Below are positions 42,881-55,764 of a DNA stretch of 64,000 nt, piece after piece (the stretch's first letter is position 1; every line of letters begins with the position of its first letter). The notes beneath the pieces were generated by a model. It saw only the letters and a program-made list of their open reading frames with translations. It did no database searches and had not been told where the DNA came from. This stretch comes from Zerene cesonia. Lineage: Eukaryota > Arthropoda > Insecta > Lepidoptera > Pieridae. The position numbers were made by a program, and so were the translations under genes. Where the stretch lies: positions 4,464,001 through 4,528,000 of the forward strand of contig NC_052107.1 in assembly GCF_012273895.1 (NCBI RefSeq). The letters run 5' to 3'.

Positions 42881-45800
42881 GCAACGACACTACTTCTGCT
42901 ACTAGTACTGTTTACTGTGTTGCTTAACACGCCAGAAATACAGGAAAGACCCTGAAGCTTGGCGTAACATTGTCTAGTTTAAAACAAGAACTTTATTTTC
43001 ATATGAAAAAGCACAGACAGGAACTTATTCCAACAACATGAGTGACGTCACTTTGGTAATATATAAAACAAACAGTAGAAGATGTAAATTAAGACTCAGC
43101 TCTATTTAGAATTTTTTTTCGAAATAAAATCCATCGATTACACGATCATTGTTAAAAACTCTCAATGGGTTTATGAAATGGCATAATATTATTTACATGA
43201 AATTATCTCATCGTATTAACATTAATTGAAATGTAATTATATTTAAAACATAACATCCGATTTCACTCCCACTATACACCATATTTTTATGAACTATAAA
43301 AATAAAAATATATCTCAAGAGTCCGAATAAAATCTTCAATCGAGATGTTTTTGTTAAATATTAGTGCCATATAACACGTCATGTATAAATTAAATATATG
43401 AACAAAGCAATATCATAGTATTGTTCTGTTGAACATTTGTTTGACCCGTCCATTGTAGTTTTCCGTAGAAACGTTTTTAGATTGACGTCAAAAGTGCGTT
43501 CACATTTCGTCGTGACGGCAATTTTTTTCATTCATTACGTTTTTTTTGTTATTTAATTTCATTTTAATCTATAGATAGTTTCACAATAGTAACCATTCAC
43601 TTGTGTTTTGTCTCATTTACCGACGCATATTTTTGCATAAGCAAATACGAGACAAAATGTGGAGTTTAAACGTCAATATAGCAAGAGGATAGGTGACAAT
43701 GTTTTTGTTTGGATCAAAATTGATAGTCGTGCTGAGGAATTTATTTTTCGAAATATTATGACCCGAAAACGTATCGATGTGAAATAAATAGCGAGATTTT
43801 CCTTACGTATTATTTTAGTTTTTTTTTTTTTAGCTGTCGAACAAAATTGCCTGATTATATTTCGCCTCGCTGCGTTTTCTCTATCCATCTATATGACAAC
43901 GCCTTATCATTAAAAATATATTTAATCTAATAATAAAATAAATATTAATCAAACTCTAAGCATATGTTTGGTTTCGTAGCGCCTACTGGTTTCCCTTGTA
44001 AATGAACATGCAGTTGTAAGTCAGGAAATGTAAATATATAAAAATAATTTTCGCAATGAGAAGACTGATTGTTTCGGCGTGAAATGGTTTAGGTTTAGGT
44101 TCGTTATCCGAATAAGTTTTAATGTAAATTGTCTGTGTGGATGTGCGGTTAACTGTGGAAGCTAGGCGTGTCAACGATCTAGTTAGATTCGGAAGTTATT
44201 GTAATTTGTATAGCTATGATTTAGACAATGTTAGATAGACATGTCCAAGACACCAACTAAGATACTATCTAGATAGAATTATCGTGACGCGAGCTGTGAA
44301 AGAATACTTTCATTAGTTACATTATACAATTTTTTGATAATTATTAAATTATAGCGTCGTTAACATGATGATGGTGAATTGAATGAGAAGTTTAGGTCAA
44401 TACAAAAAAATAAAATCCCAATTTATTGAGATATTTTGTCAAATCTTTAATTTAGATATTTATAATAATGTGTACCTTGATTTACGATTACTGTATTTGT
44501 CGAGTGGATCTGTAATAGAATTGTAATTTGTTTTAGTCGTAACAAGAAATATATGCGCTATTCTTTCAATCCATAAACGTGAATAAGATTGTTGCCAAAT
44601 TTTAAGCTTTATCCTATAGAAATTCGATTATATTTCTCCATCTACTCAATATAAATAAGTCTACAGAATGCAATAATTAATTAATTGTATTTTAATATTT
44701 TATCATTGAATGTTAAGAATAATTCAAATGATGAATTTTGCATGTTTCTTGGATGGGTTATTTTGTTGAAGTGATGACATGAAAACGGAATTTGCAAGCA
44801 TAATATTAAACACCATATCAAAAGGCATTCCATTTTTATATTGGTTAAAATAAACGAGTTGGTCATTTACTAGGGTCACAATTCAATATCGTTACGATAA
44901 GTTATTTTTTTCATCTTCATCGTGACGATTTTGTATGTAATGACTTTTCATTTCTGAATAGGGGACTTTGATAGTTATCGAAAAGTAAATTTAAGCGAGA
45001 TACCAAAACAATCGGTGTTTGTTAGGCGAAAAACATTGAAGCAATGTTAAGCAAATCGTATATTTATCGATTTGTGAAGAAATCGAGAGATTTGTCTGCT
45101 TGAAGATAAATATTATAAATATATTAAGGCTGTTGTAATTTGTTGGTGTAAATGCTTGAAAAACGTGAATATAATTTTCGAACAAAATTTTTGTAATGCG
45201 TGCTCGAACTGTATTCGCTGTTATATTATTGTGGTGTCGACTGACGTGTTGATAGCTTATAAGTATGTAATGTACCTTCAAATATTTTATATTATATATT
45301 ATCGTATTCTATAATCGTATGTTTGATAGATTCTCTTAAAATTGTAAATATGTTTTCTCTACATACCAGAATATGATTCAGTCCAAATTTCAATGTTTCT
45401 CCTCCGAATCGATTATGCTTGTTATTTATCGACGTGTACAGATAATTTTAGGTAAATAACTAATGTCTATCTTTTTTTAAATATAACTATACTATGATTT
45501 TTGAGGATTTTTATTGCTTACCTATTAAACCATGAACCAAATTGGCGTCTTTTATTTTTAAATTTATTTAGAATAATACGTTTATTGAAGTATTAATTGT
45601 GACGTCGTTAGTATATTTTATTTACTAAAAAGTAATTAGTTTTTCGCTTGAGGAAAATATTTAAAAATTAATTTTATTCTGGCTGTTGACTTGTTTGTTG
45701 CCAAGGTTAAATGACAAATAGCAGGTATATTAATTTTTTTGTCGTAAATCATATAATAAACTAAAATAATTAATTTGTCTTCAAAGATGGGAGTTTTTTT

Positions 45801-46344
45801 TATTATTATACTTTGAAGAGGTTCTATATCAAGTACGATTGAATTGCTTAGATACATAGCCTGACAGATGTTTTGTGAAATATCGAATGTACAAGCAAGC
45901 AAATGTAAAAGAATTTGTGAATATTTTTTTGTTACTATAACTCAAAACTACTCAAGAGATTTTAAAAATTCTTTTACGGAAGCTATATGTATTTTTACTA
46001 AATAACGTTAGCTACGTTATGTATTCTTGCTTTCCCAGTTCAACCCAGGCGAAGCAGGGGCAAGCTGCTAGTTTAAATATTACTAACGTGAAATTTGGTA
46101 AAAACCAGCTGATATATATGTAGTATAATGAAATTTGGTACGTACATAGTTTATATACTGGATAAGCACATAAGCTACTTTTTATCTGGATACGAGTGAA
46201 GTAAATCAATCTAGTTTTATATATGAACATTTTTCAAATGCTAGGATGAGAGTATAAAGAATTCTTTCTTAATTCAAATTAAATCTTAATGTACAAAAAA
46301 TGCTTCCAAGGTGATGCAAAGAAAACGCGAATTCAGCTTTCATA
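42881..46344. other. Intergenic DNA between convergent fwd and DDX54
   Basis: AT-rich, with no supported gene. A possible fwd polyadenylation signal AATAAA is at 43123-43128, retained in the right arm. The empty target site of the right-arm insertion (AAATGTAATTATAT) is at 43229-43242. Small frames such as 43983-44174 are identical in both arms but look non-coding. A repeat fragment lies at about 46030-46200. Confidence 0.5.
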
Positions 46345-46350
46345 TTTATT
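46345..46350 (-). terminator. DDX54 polyadenylation signal, left copy
   Basis: TTTATT on the plus strand is AATAAA on the coding strand, 10 bases after the DDX54 stop. The same signal is at 50598-50603 in the right copy. The close spacing to the stop is unusual, but the hexamer is exact. Confidence 0.5.
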
Positions 46351-46360
46351 AAACACAATA

Positions 46361-47978
<1,618 letters not shown>

Positions 47979-48185
47979 CTGTACCGTGTGTCATTATAAG
48001 TGCACATTTATAAAGAACTAACTGTTGCCCGCGGCCTCGCGCGCCTTAGTTTAATATATGTTATCATACATATAAACCTTCATCTTCAATTACTCTATCT
48101 ATAAAAAAAAACTTCAAGTTTTTTCTAAGTAATATTTTCTTAGGCTGTCAACACACACCTCTTCATGCCTACAAACACCCATAAC

Positions 48186-49185
48186 NNNNNNNNNNNNNNN
48201 NNNNNNNNNNNNNNNNNNNNNNNNNNNNNNNNNNNNNNNNNNNNNNNNNNNNNNNNNNNNNNNNNNNNNNNNNNNNNNNNNNNNNNNNNNNNNNNNNNNN
48301 NNNNNNNNNNNNNNNNNNNNNNNNNNNNNNNNNNNNNNNNNNNNNNNNNNNNNNNNNNNNNNNNNNNNNNNNNNNNNNNNNNNNNNNNNNNNNNNNNNNN
48401 NNNNNNNNNNNNNNNNNNNNNNNNNNNNNNNNNNNNNNNNNNNNNNNNNNNNNNNNNNNNNNNNNNNNNNNNNNNNNNNNNNNNNNNNNNNNNNNNNNNN
48501 NNNNNNNNNNNNNNNNNNNNNNNNNNNNNNNNNNNNNNNNNNNNNNNNNNNNNNNNNNNNNNNNNNNNNNNNNNNNNNNNNNNNNNNNNNNNNNNNNNNN
48601 NNNNNNNNNNNNNNNNNNNNNNNNNNNNNNNNNNNNNNNNNNNNNNNNNNNNNNNNNNNNNNNNNNNNNNNNNNNNNNNNNNNNNNNNNNNNNNNNNNNN
48701 NNNNNNNNNNNNNNNNNNNNNNNNNNNNNNNNNNNNNNNNNNNNNNNNNNNNNNNNNNNNNNNNNNNNNNNNNNNNNNNNNNNNNNNNNNNNNNNNNNNN
48801 NNNNNNNNNNNNNNNNNNNNNNNNNNNNNNNNNNNNNNNNNNNNNNNNNNNNNNNNNNNNNNNNNNNNNNNNNNNNNNNNNNNNNNNNNNNNNNNNNNNN
48901 NNNNNNNNNNNNNNNNNNNNNNNNNNNNNNNNNNNNNNNNNNNNNNNNNNNNNNNNNNNNNNNNNNNNNNNNNNNNNNNNNNNNNNNNNNNNNNNNNNNN
49001 NNNNNNNNNNNNNNNNNNNNNNNNNNNNNNNNNNNNNNNNNNNNNNNNNNNNNNNNNNNNNNNNNNNNNNNNNNNNNNNNNNNNNNNNNNNNNNNNNNNN
49101 NNNNNNNNNNNNNNNNNNNNNNNNNNNNNNNNNNNNNNNNNNNNNNNNNNNNNNNNNNNNNNNNNNNNNNNNNNNNNNNNNNNNN
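48186..49185. other. 1000-N assembly gap at the palindrome centre
   Basis: Exactly 1000 N, so a placeholder rather than a measured distance. Both flanks are DDX54 sequence in opposite orientations, with the exons reading outward from the gap. The missing 5' part of DDX54 should lie here, once per arm. Confidence 0.99.
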
Positions 49186-50587
49186 CTGCGCAAGCGCAAC
49201 TGGACGTGGTCGCGGACTGCGGCGACGGGGCGCGAGCCAACCGCGCGCAGCTGCGCTGGGACCGCAAGAGGAAGAAGATGGTGCACGTCGATCCGGTGAG
49301 TAGTGGGATAGGACGGGGGGAAGAGGTGTGTGTTGACGGCTTAAGAAAATATTACTTGGAAAAAACTACACAACGGATTTTAATGAAGTTTTTTTTATAG
49401 ATACAGTAATTGAAGATGAAGGTTTATATGTATAATAACATGTATTAAACTAAGGCGCGCGAGGCCGCGGGCAACAGTTAGTTCTTTATAAATGTGCACT
49501 TATAATGACACACGGTACAGGACGGAGGCCGCAAGATGATCCGCACGGAGAGCGGCGGGCGCGTGCCGGCCTCGTACCGCAGCGGCAAGTACGACGAGTG
49601 GCGCCGCCGCAACCACGCCGACGCCGACGCACCCGCCCAGGCGAAACCGCGTGAGTTTACTATATTGTGCACTGGTTTTTTTTTTGTGGCCGAGTAGGGA
49701 AAGAGTAGGTGGACCACCTGATGTTTAGAAACATACGCAATACTTTGCCGGCCTGTGCCATACTCTCGTTTGATTCGCTTGATCTTTATACACGGTGGTA
49801 GCTACCTTTGAGTAAGCAAACGACCACCTGTTTTTAAGTAGTCACCATCGCTAGTGTTACTGGTGCTTTGCTGGCTTGTGGCATGCGCTTGTTTGCTTGC
49901 TTGATCGTTTTATACTCTGTGAGTCCTTTGTTTTATTATAATCACTTGCTGTTTTCACGGGTTAGACAAATATCACTTGATTCTTGCAAACATTCCCTTA
50001 TCTATACTAATATTATAAAGCTGAAGAGTTGTTTTTTTTTGTTTCTTTGAACGCACTAATCTCAGGAACTACTGATCCGATTTGAAAAATTCTTTCAGTG
50101 TTAGATAGCCCATTTAATGAGGCTATAGGCTATATAAGTACCACGGGCGAAGCTGGGGCGGACTGCTAGTATAATATAAGAAAGAAAATTGCAGTGAATT
50201 TTGAATCTGATCTCTTTATACTCTCGGAAGAATAACATTTTTTAAAATTGCTACATAGCTTATGTGTATAGTGAAGTTTCAGCTATCTAATGGTGATAGA
50301 ATTTTTAAAACCTATCCTGTAGTTTTTGTGTGTAACTTTAAAAACATATACACAAGCATACGAATTTTTCTTTGTAACATTAATATAAAGTATTTTATAT
50401 TCAAAAAACTTCCACAGCGTCAGAGTTCCGTCCGCGCTGGATGAAGCACAACGAACGTGTGTCGAAGAAGATGCAGGGAGCTAACGAGATGAGAGATACG
50501 CAGCAAATCGTCAAAGAAAGGTTGAGAAAAGACAAGATCAAGCAGAGACTGAAACACAAGTCCAAGGGAAAGAAGAGAAAGCGATGA
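49186..50587 (+). CDS. DDX54: ATP-dependent RNA helicase DDX54/Dbp10, C-terminal three exons (right copy)
   Basis: Partial at its 5' end by the gap. Exons are 49186-49295 (frame starts at 49188), 49521-49650 and 50418-50587, with stop TGA at 50585-50587. The first reads AQAQLDVVADCGDG and RAQLRWDRKRKKMVHVDP. The WDRKRKK block and the following TESGG segment mark the DBP10 C-terminal domain, and the tail is Lys/Arg-rich. The amino acid sequence of the last two exons equals that of the left copy. The one change I noticed, AAA for AAG before the 49650 donor, is synonymous. The role is nucleolar RNA helicase in large-subunit ribosome assembly. The DEAD-box core is not in the window, so activity cannot be judged. 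Confidence 0.87.
49711..49930. repeat. Diverged 110-bp tandem pair (right copy)
   Basis: GACCACCTG recurs at about 49712 and 49822. Partner of 47575-47795, with local differences (CTGTTTTTAAGTAGTCACC on the right where the left reads as the complement of GACCACTTATCAACAGG). Confidence 0.5.
49985..50172 (+). repeat. Dispersed repeat in DDX54 intron (right copy)
   Basis: Reverse-complement partner of 47339-47510, with a longer T run near 50031. It is present in both arms, so it is older than their divergence. Confidence 0.6.
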
Positions 50588-50597
50588 TATTGTGTTT

Positions 50598-50603
50598 AAT
50601 AAA
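50598..50603 (+). terminator. DDX54 polyadenylation signal, right copy
   Basis: AATAAA 10 bases after the TGA, matching the left copy. Confidence 0.5.
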
Positions 50604-53600
50604 TATGAAAGCTGAATTTGCGTTTTCTTTGCATCACCTAAGAAGCATTTTTTGTACATTAAGATTTAATTTGAATTAAGAAAGAATTCATTATACTCTC
50701 ATCCTAGCATTTGAAAAAAGTTCATATATAAAACTAGATTGATTTGCTTCACTCGTATCCAGATAAAAAGTAGCTTATGTGCTTATCCAGGATATAAACT
50801 ATGTATGTACCAAATTTCATACATATATATATCAGCTGGTTTTTACCAAATTTCACGTGAATAATATTTAAACTAGCAGCTTGCCCCTGCTTCGCCTGGG
50901 TTGAACTGGGAAAGTAAGAATATATAAGGTAACCAACGTTATTTAGTAAAAATACATATAGCTTCCGTAAAAGAATTTTTAAAATCTCTTGAGTAGTTTT
51001 GAGTTATAGTAACAAAAAAATATTCACAAATTCTTTTACATTTGCTTGCTTGTACATTCGATATTTCACAAAACATCTGTCAGGCTATGTATCTAAGCAA
51101 TTCAATCGTACTTGATATAGAACCTCTTCAAAGTATAATAATAAAAAAACTCCCATCTTTGAAGACAAATTAATTATTTTACTTTATTATATGAATTACG
51201 ACAATAATTAATATACCTGCTATTTGTCATTTAACCTTGGCAACAAACAAGTCAACAGCCAGAATCAAATTAATTTTTAAATATTTTCCTCAAGCGAAAA
51301 ACTAATTACTTTTTAGTAAATAAAATATACTAACGACGTCACAATTAATACTTCAATAAACGTATTATTCTAAATAAATTTAAAAATAAAAGACGCCAAT
51401 TTGGTTCATGGTTTAATAGGTAAGCAATAAAAATCCTCAAAAATCATAGTATAGTTATATTTAAAAAAAGATAGACATTAGTTATTTACCTAAAATTATC
51501 TGTACACGTCGATAAATAACAAGCATAATCGATTCGGAGGAGAAACATTGAAATTTGGACTGAATCATATTCTGGTATGTAGAGAAAACATATTTACAAT
51601 TTTAAGAGAATCTATCAAACATACGATTATAGAATACGATAATATATAATATAAAATATTTGAAGGTACATTACATACTTATAAGCTATCAACACGTCAG
51701 TCGACACACCACAATAATATAACAGCGAATACAGTTCGAGCACGCATTACAAAAATTTTGTTCGAAAATTATATTCACGTTTTTCAAGCATTTACACCAA
51801 CAAATTACAACAGCCTTAATATATTTATAATATTTATCTTCAAGCAGACAAATCTCTCGATTTCTTCACAAATCGATAAATATACGATTTGCTTAACAGT
51901 GCTTCAATGTTTTTCGCCTAACAAACACCGATTCTTTTGGTATCTCGCTTAAATTTACTTTTCGATAACTATCAAAGTCCCCTATTCAGAAATGAAAAGT
52001 CATTACATACAAAATCGTCACGATGAAGATGAAAAAAATAACTTATCGTAACGATATTGAATTGTGACCCTAGTAAATGATCGACTCGTTTATTTTAACC
52101 AATATAAAAATGGAATGCCTTTTGATATGGTGTTTAATATTATGCTTGCAAATTCCGTTTTCATGTTATCACTTCAACAAAATAACCCATCCAAGAAACA
52201 TGCAAAATTCATCATTTGAATTATTCTTAACATTCAATGATAAAATATTAAAATACAATTAATTAATTATTGCATTCTGTAGACTTATTTATATTGAGTA
52301 GATGGAGAAATATAATCGAATTTCTATAGGATAAAGCTTAAAATTTGGCAACAATCTTATTCACGTTTATGGATTGAAAGAATAGCGCATATATTTCTTG
52401 TTACGACTAAAACAAATTACAATTCTATTACAGATCCACTCGACAAATACAGTAATCGTAAATCAAGGTACACATTATTATAGATATCTAAATTAAAGAT
52501 TTGACAAAATATCTCAATAAATTGGGATTTTTTTTTTGTATTGACCTAAACTTCTCATTCAATTCACCATCATCATGTTAACGACGCTATAATTTAATAA
52601 TTATCAAAAAATTGTATAATGTAACTAATGAAAGTATTCTTTCACAGCTCGCGTCACGATAATTCTATCTAGATAGTATCTTAGTTGGTGTCTTGGACAT
52701 GTCTATCTAACATTGTCTAAATCATAGCTATACAAATTACAATAACTTCCGAACCTAACTAGATCGTTGACACGCCTAGCTTCCACAGTTAACCGCACAT
52801 CCACACAGACAATTTACATTAAAACTTATTCGGATAACGAACCTAAACCTAAACCATTTCACGCCGAAACAATCAGTCTTCTCATTGCGAAAATTATTTT
52901 TATATATTTACATTTCCTGACTTACAACTGCATGTTCATTTACAAGGGAAACCAGTAGGCGCTACGAAACCAAATATATGCTTAGACTTTGATTAATATT
53001 TATTTTATTATTAGATTAAATATATTTTTAATGATAAGGCGTTGTCATATAGATGGATAGAGAAAACGCAGCGAGGCGAAATATATTCAGGCAATTTTGT
53101 TCGACTGCTAAATAAAAAAAAAAAAATAATAATAATAATAATAAGGAAAATTTTACAATTTATTTCACATCGATACGTTTTCGGGTCATAATATTTCGAA
53201 AAATAAATTCCTCAGCACGACTATCAATTTTGATCCAAACAAAAACATTGTCACCTATCCTCTTGCTATATTGACGTTTAAACTCCACATTTTGTATCGT
53301 ATTTGCTTATGCAAAAATATGCGTCGGTAAATGAGACAAAACACAAGTGAATGATTACTATTGTGAAACTATCTATAGATTAAAATGAAATTAAATAACA
53401 AAAAAAACGTAATGAATGAAAAAAATTGCCGTCACGACGAAATGTGAACGCACTTTTGACGTCAATCTAAAAACGTTTCTACGGAAAACTACAATGGACG
53501 GGTCAAACAAATGTTCAACAGAACAATACTATGATATTGCTTTGTTCGCATATTCAATTTATACATGACGTGTTATATGGCACTAACATTTAACAAAAAC

Positions 53601-53734
53601 ATCTCGGTTGAAGATTTTATTCGCAAACTGTTGTTATTCGGACTCTTGAGATATATTTTTATTTTTATAGTTCATAAAAATATGGTGCATAGTGGGAGTG
53701 AAATCGGATGTTATGTTTAAATATAATTACATTT

Positions 53735-54803
53735 AATTTTTAGTTTTATAGCATTGAAATGCTTTATAAATGAGAAATTTTGAAAGAATAGAAAAAATTT
53801 GATNNNNNNNNNNNNNNNNNNNNNNNNNNNNNNNNNNNNNNNNNNNNNNNNNNNNNNNNNNNNNNNNNNNNNNNNNNNNNNNNNNNNNNNNNNNNNNNNN
53901 NNNNNNNNNNNNNNNNNNNNNNNNNNNNNNNNNNNNNNNNNNNNNNNNNNNNNNNNNNNNNNNNNNNNNNNNNNNNNNNNNNNNNNNNNNNNNNNNNNNN
54001 NNNNNNNNNNNNNNNNNNNNNNNNNNNNNNNNNNNNNNNNNNNNNNNNNNNNNNNNNNNNNNNNNNNNNNNNNNNNNNNNNNNNNNNNNNNNNNNNNNNN
54101 NNNNNNNNNNNNNNNNNNNNNNNNNNNNNNNNNNNNNNNNNNNNNNNNNNNNNNNNNNNNNNNNNNNNNNNNNNNNNNNNNNNNNNNNNNNNNNNNNNNN
54201 NNNNNNNNNNNNNNNNNNNNNNNNNNNNNNNNNNNNNNNNNNNNNNNNNNNNNNNNNNNNNNNNNNNNNNNNNNNNNNNNNNNNNNNNNNNNNNNNNNNN
54301 NNNNNNNNNNNNNNNNNNNNNNNNNNNNNNNNNNNNNNNNNNNNNNNNNNNNNNNNNNNNNNNNNNNNNNNNNNNNNNNNNNNNNNNNNNNNNNNNNNNN
54401 NNNNNNNNNNNNNNNNNNNNNNNNNNNNNNNNNNNNNNNNNNNNNNNNNNNNNNNNNNNNNNNNNNNNNNNNNNNNNNNNNNNNNNNNNNNNNNNNNNNN
54501 NNNNNNNNNNNNNNNNNNNNNNNNNNNNNNNNNNNNNNNNNNNNNNNNNNNNNNNNNNNNNNNNNNNNNNNNNNNNNNNNNNNNNNNNNNNNNNNNNNNN
54601 NNNNNNNNNNNNNNNNNNNNNNNNNNNNNNNNNNNNNNNNNNNNNNNNNNNNNNNNNNNNNNNNNNNNNNNNNNNNNNNNNNNNNNNNNNNNNNNNNNNN
54701 NNNNNNNNNNNNNNNNNNNNNNNNNNNNNNNNNNNNNNNNNNNNNNNNNNNNNNNNNNNNNNNNNNNNNNNNNNNNNNNNNNNNNNNNNNNNNNNNNNNN
54801 NNN
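53735..54803. mobile_element. Right-arm-only insertion of the hairpin/tRNA element, mostly unsequenced
   Basis: The target word ATATAATTACATTT occurs before (53721-53734) and after (54804-54817) the insertion, but once in the left arm (43229-43242, complement). The sequenced 69 bases start AATTTTTAGTTTTATAGCAT and match 4422-4488, then continue GAT as in the tRNA-like head at 4186. The rest is 1000 N (53804-54803), so the true size is unknown. Confidence 0.8.
53804..54803. other. 1000-N assembly gap inside the insertion
   Basis: Exactly 1000 N, a placeholder of the same size as the central gap. It ends immediately before the second target-site copy, suggesting the assembler failed inside a repeat. 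Confidence 0.99.
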
Positions 54804-55264
54804 ATATAATTACATTTCAATTAATGTTAATACGATGAGATAATTTCATGTAAATAATATTATGCCATTTCATAAACCCATTGAGAGTTTTTAACAATGA
54901 TCGTGTAATCGATGGATTTTATTTTGAAAAAAAATGAATTTTAGATTTTTTTGAAAAATTTTAAATTTTTTTTCTTGTAAAAAAAAAAATATGATGTTTC
55001 TAAATAGAGCTGAGAGTCTTAATTTACATCTTCTACTGTTTGTTTTATATATTACCAAAGTGACGTCACTCATGTTGTTGGAATAAGATCCTGTCTGTGC
55101 TGTTTCATCACGTACGAAAGTACGTATGAAAATAAAGTTCTTGTTTTAAACTAGACAATGTTACGCCAAGCTTCAGGGTCTCTCCTGTATTTCTGGCGTG
55201 TTAAGCAACACAGTAAACAGTACTAGTAGCAGAAGTAGTGTCGTTGCAGAGCTTTTCTATGTAG

Positions 55265-55527
55265 AGCAGTTACGGACTGTCAACATTATACCGGGTTTTG
55301 AAGTAGAGCGAGTGAGCGCGGCTTAACAACGCTTTTGATAAAGTACTGGCAATGGCAGCTACAGGTCTCTATGTAGAGCGAGCTAGCACCAAAGTATGCT
55401 ATTGGTATTTATAGTAGAATCAGTGGATGCCGGGAGGCTCTATGTAGAGGGCGGGTGCGGCTGCAGAACCCTGTCGATAAAGTACTGGCAATAGTAGCTA
55501 CAAGTCTCTATGTAGAGCGAGCGAGCG
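55265..55527 (-). repeat. 3' UTR tandem repeat of fwd, right copy
   Basis: Complement of the about 71/142-bp repeat at 42598-42880. CTCTATGTAGAG recurs near 55366, 55438 and 55507. Units differ from the left arm by a few substitutions. Confidence 0.6.
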
Positions 55528-55732
55528 CTACAGTATACCATTAGTATAGTACTGGTAGTTATCATAGAGCCGCGTGGAGAGCGAATGTAGCGCGTCACTG
55601 ACGAGTCTGTCGACGAGCTGGCGCAGCTGCGGCTCCGTGCGGCCCACGTGGAAGCGCGCGCGGAACGACGACACCGCGCTGCTGCTGCGGAGACACGCCA
55701 GCTGACCACCTGTCGACAGAATATTCCTTGTT

Positions 55733-55764
<32 letters not shown>

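Larger units (their letters stand above)
50604..55260. other. Inverted copy of the fwd-DDX54 intergenic region
   Basis: Mirror of 42881-46344. No supported gene. It is interrupted by the gap-containing insertion at 53735-54803. A short A-rich and AAT-repeat expansion near 53109-53142 replaces a T run of the left arm. Confidence 0.55.

Noticed and set aside
43983..44174. A 63-aa ORF identical in both arms (also 52767-52958)
   Set aside because: Same reason: neighbouring non-coding DNA is equally conserved between the arms, so identity is no evidence of coding.
48114..49400. Long ORFs crossing the central gap, and others crossing 53799-54820
   Set aside because: They consist almost entirely of N and carry no information.
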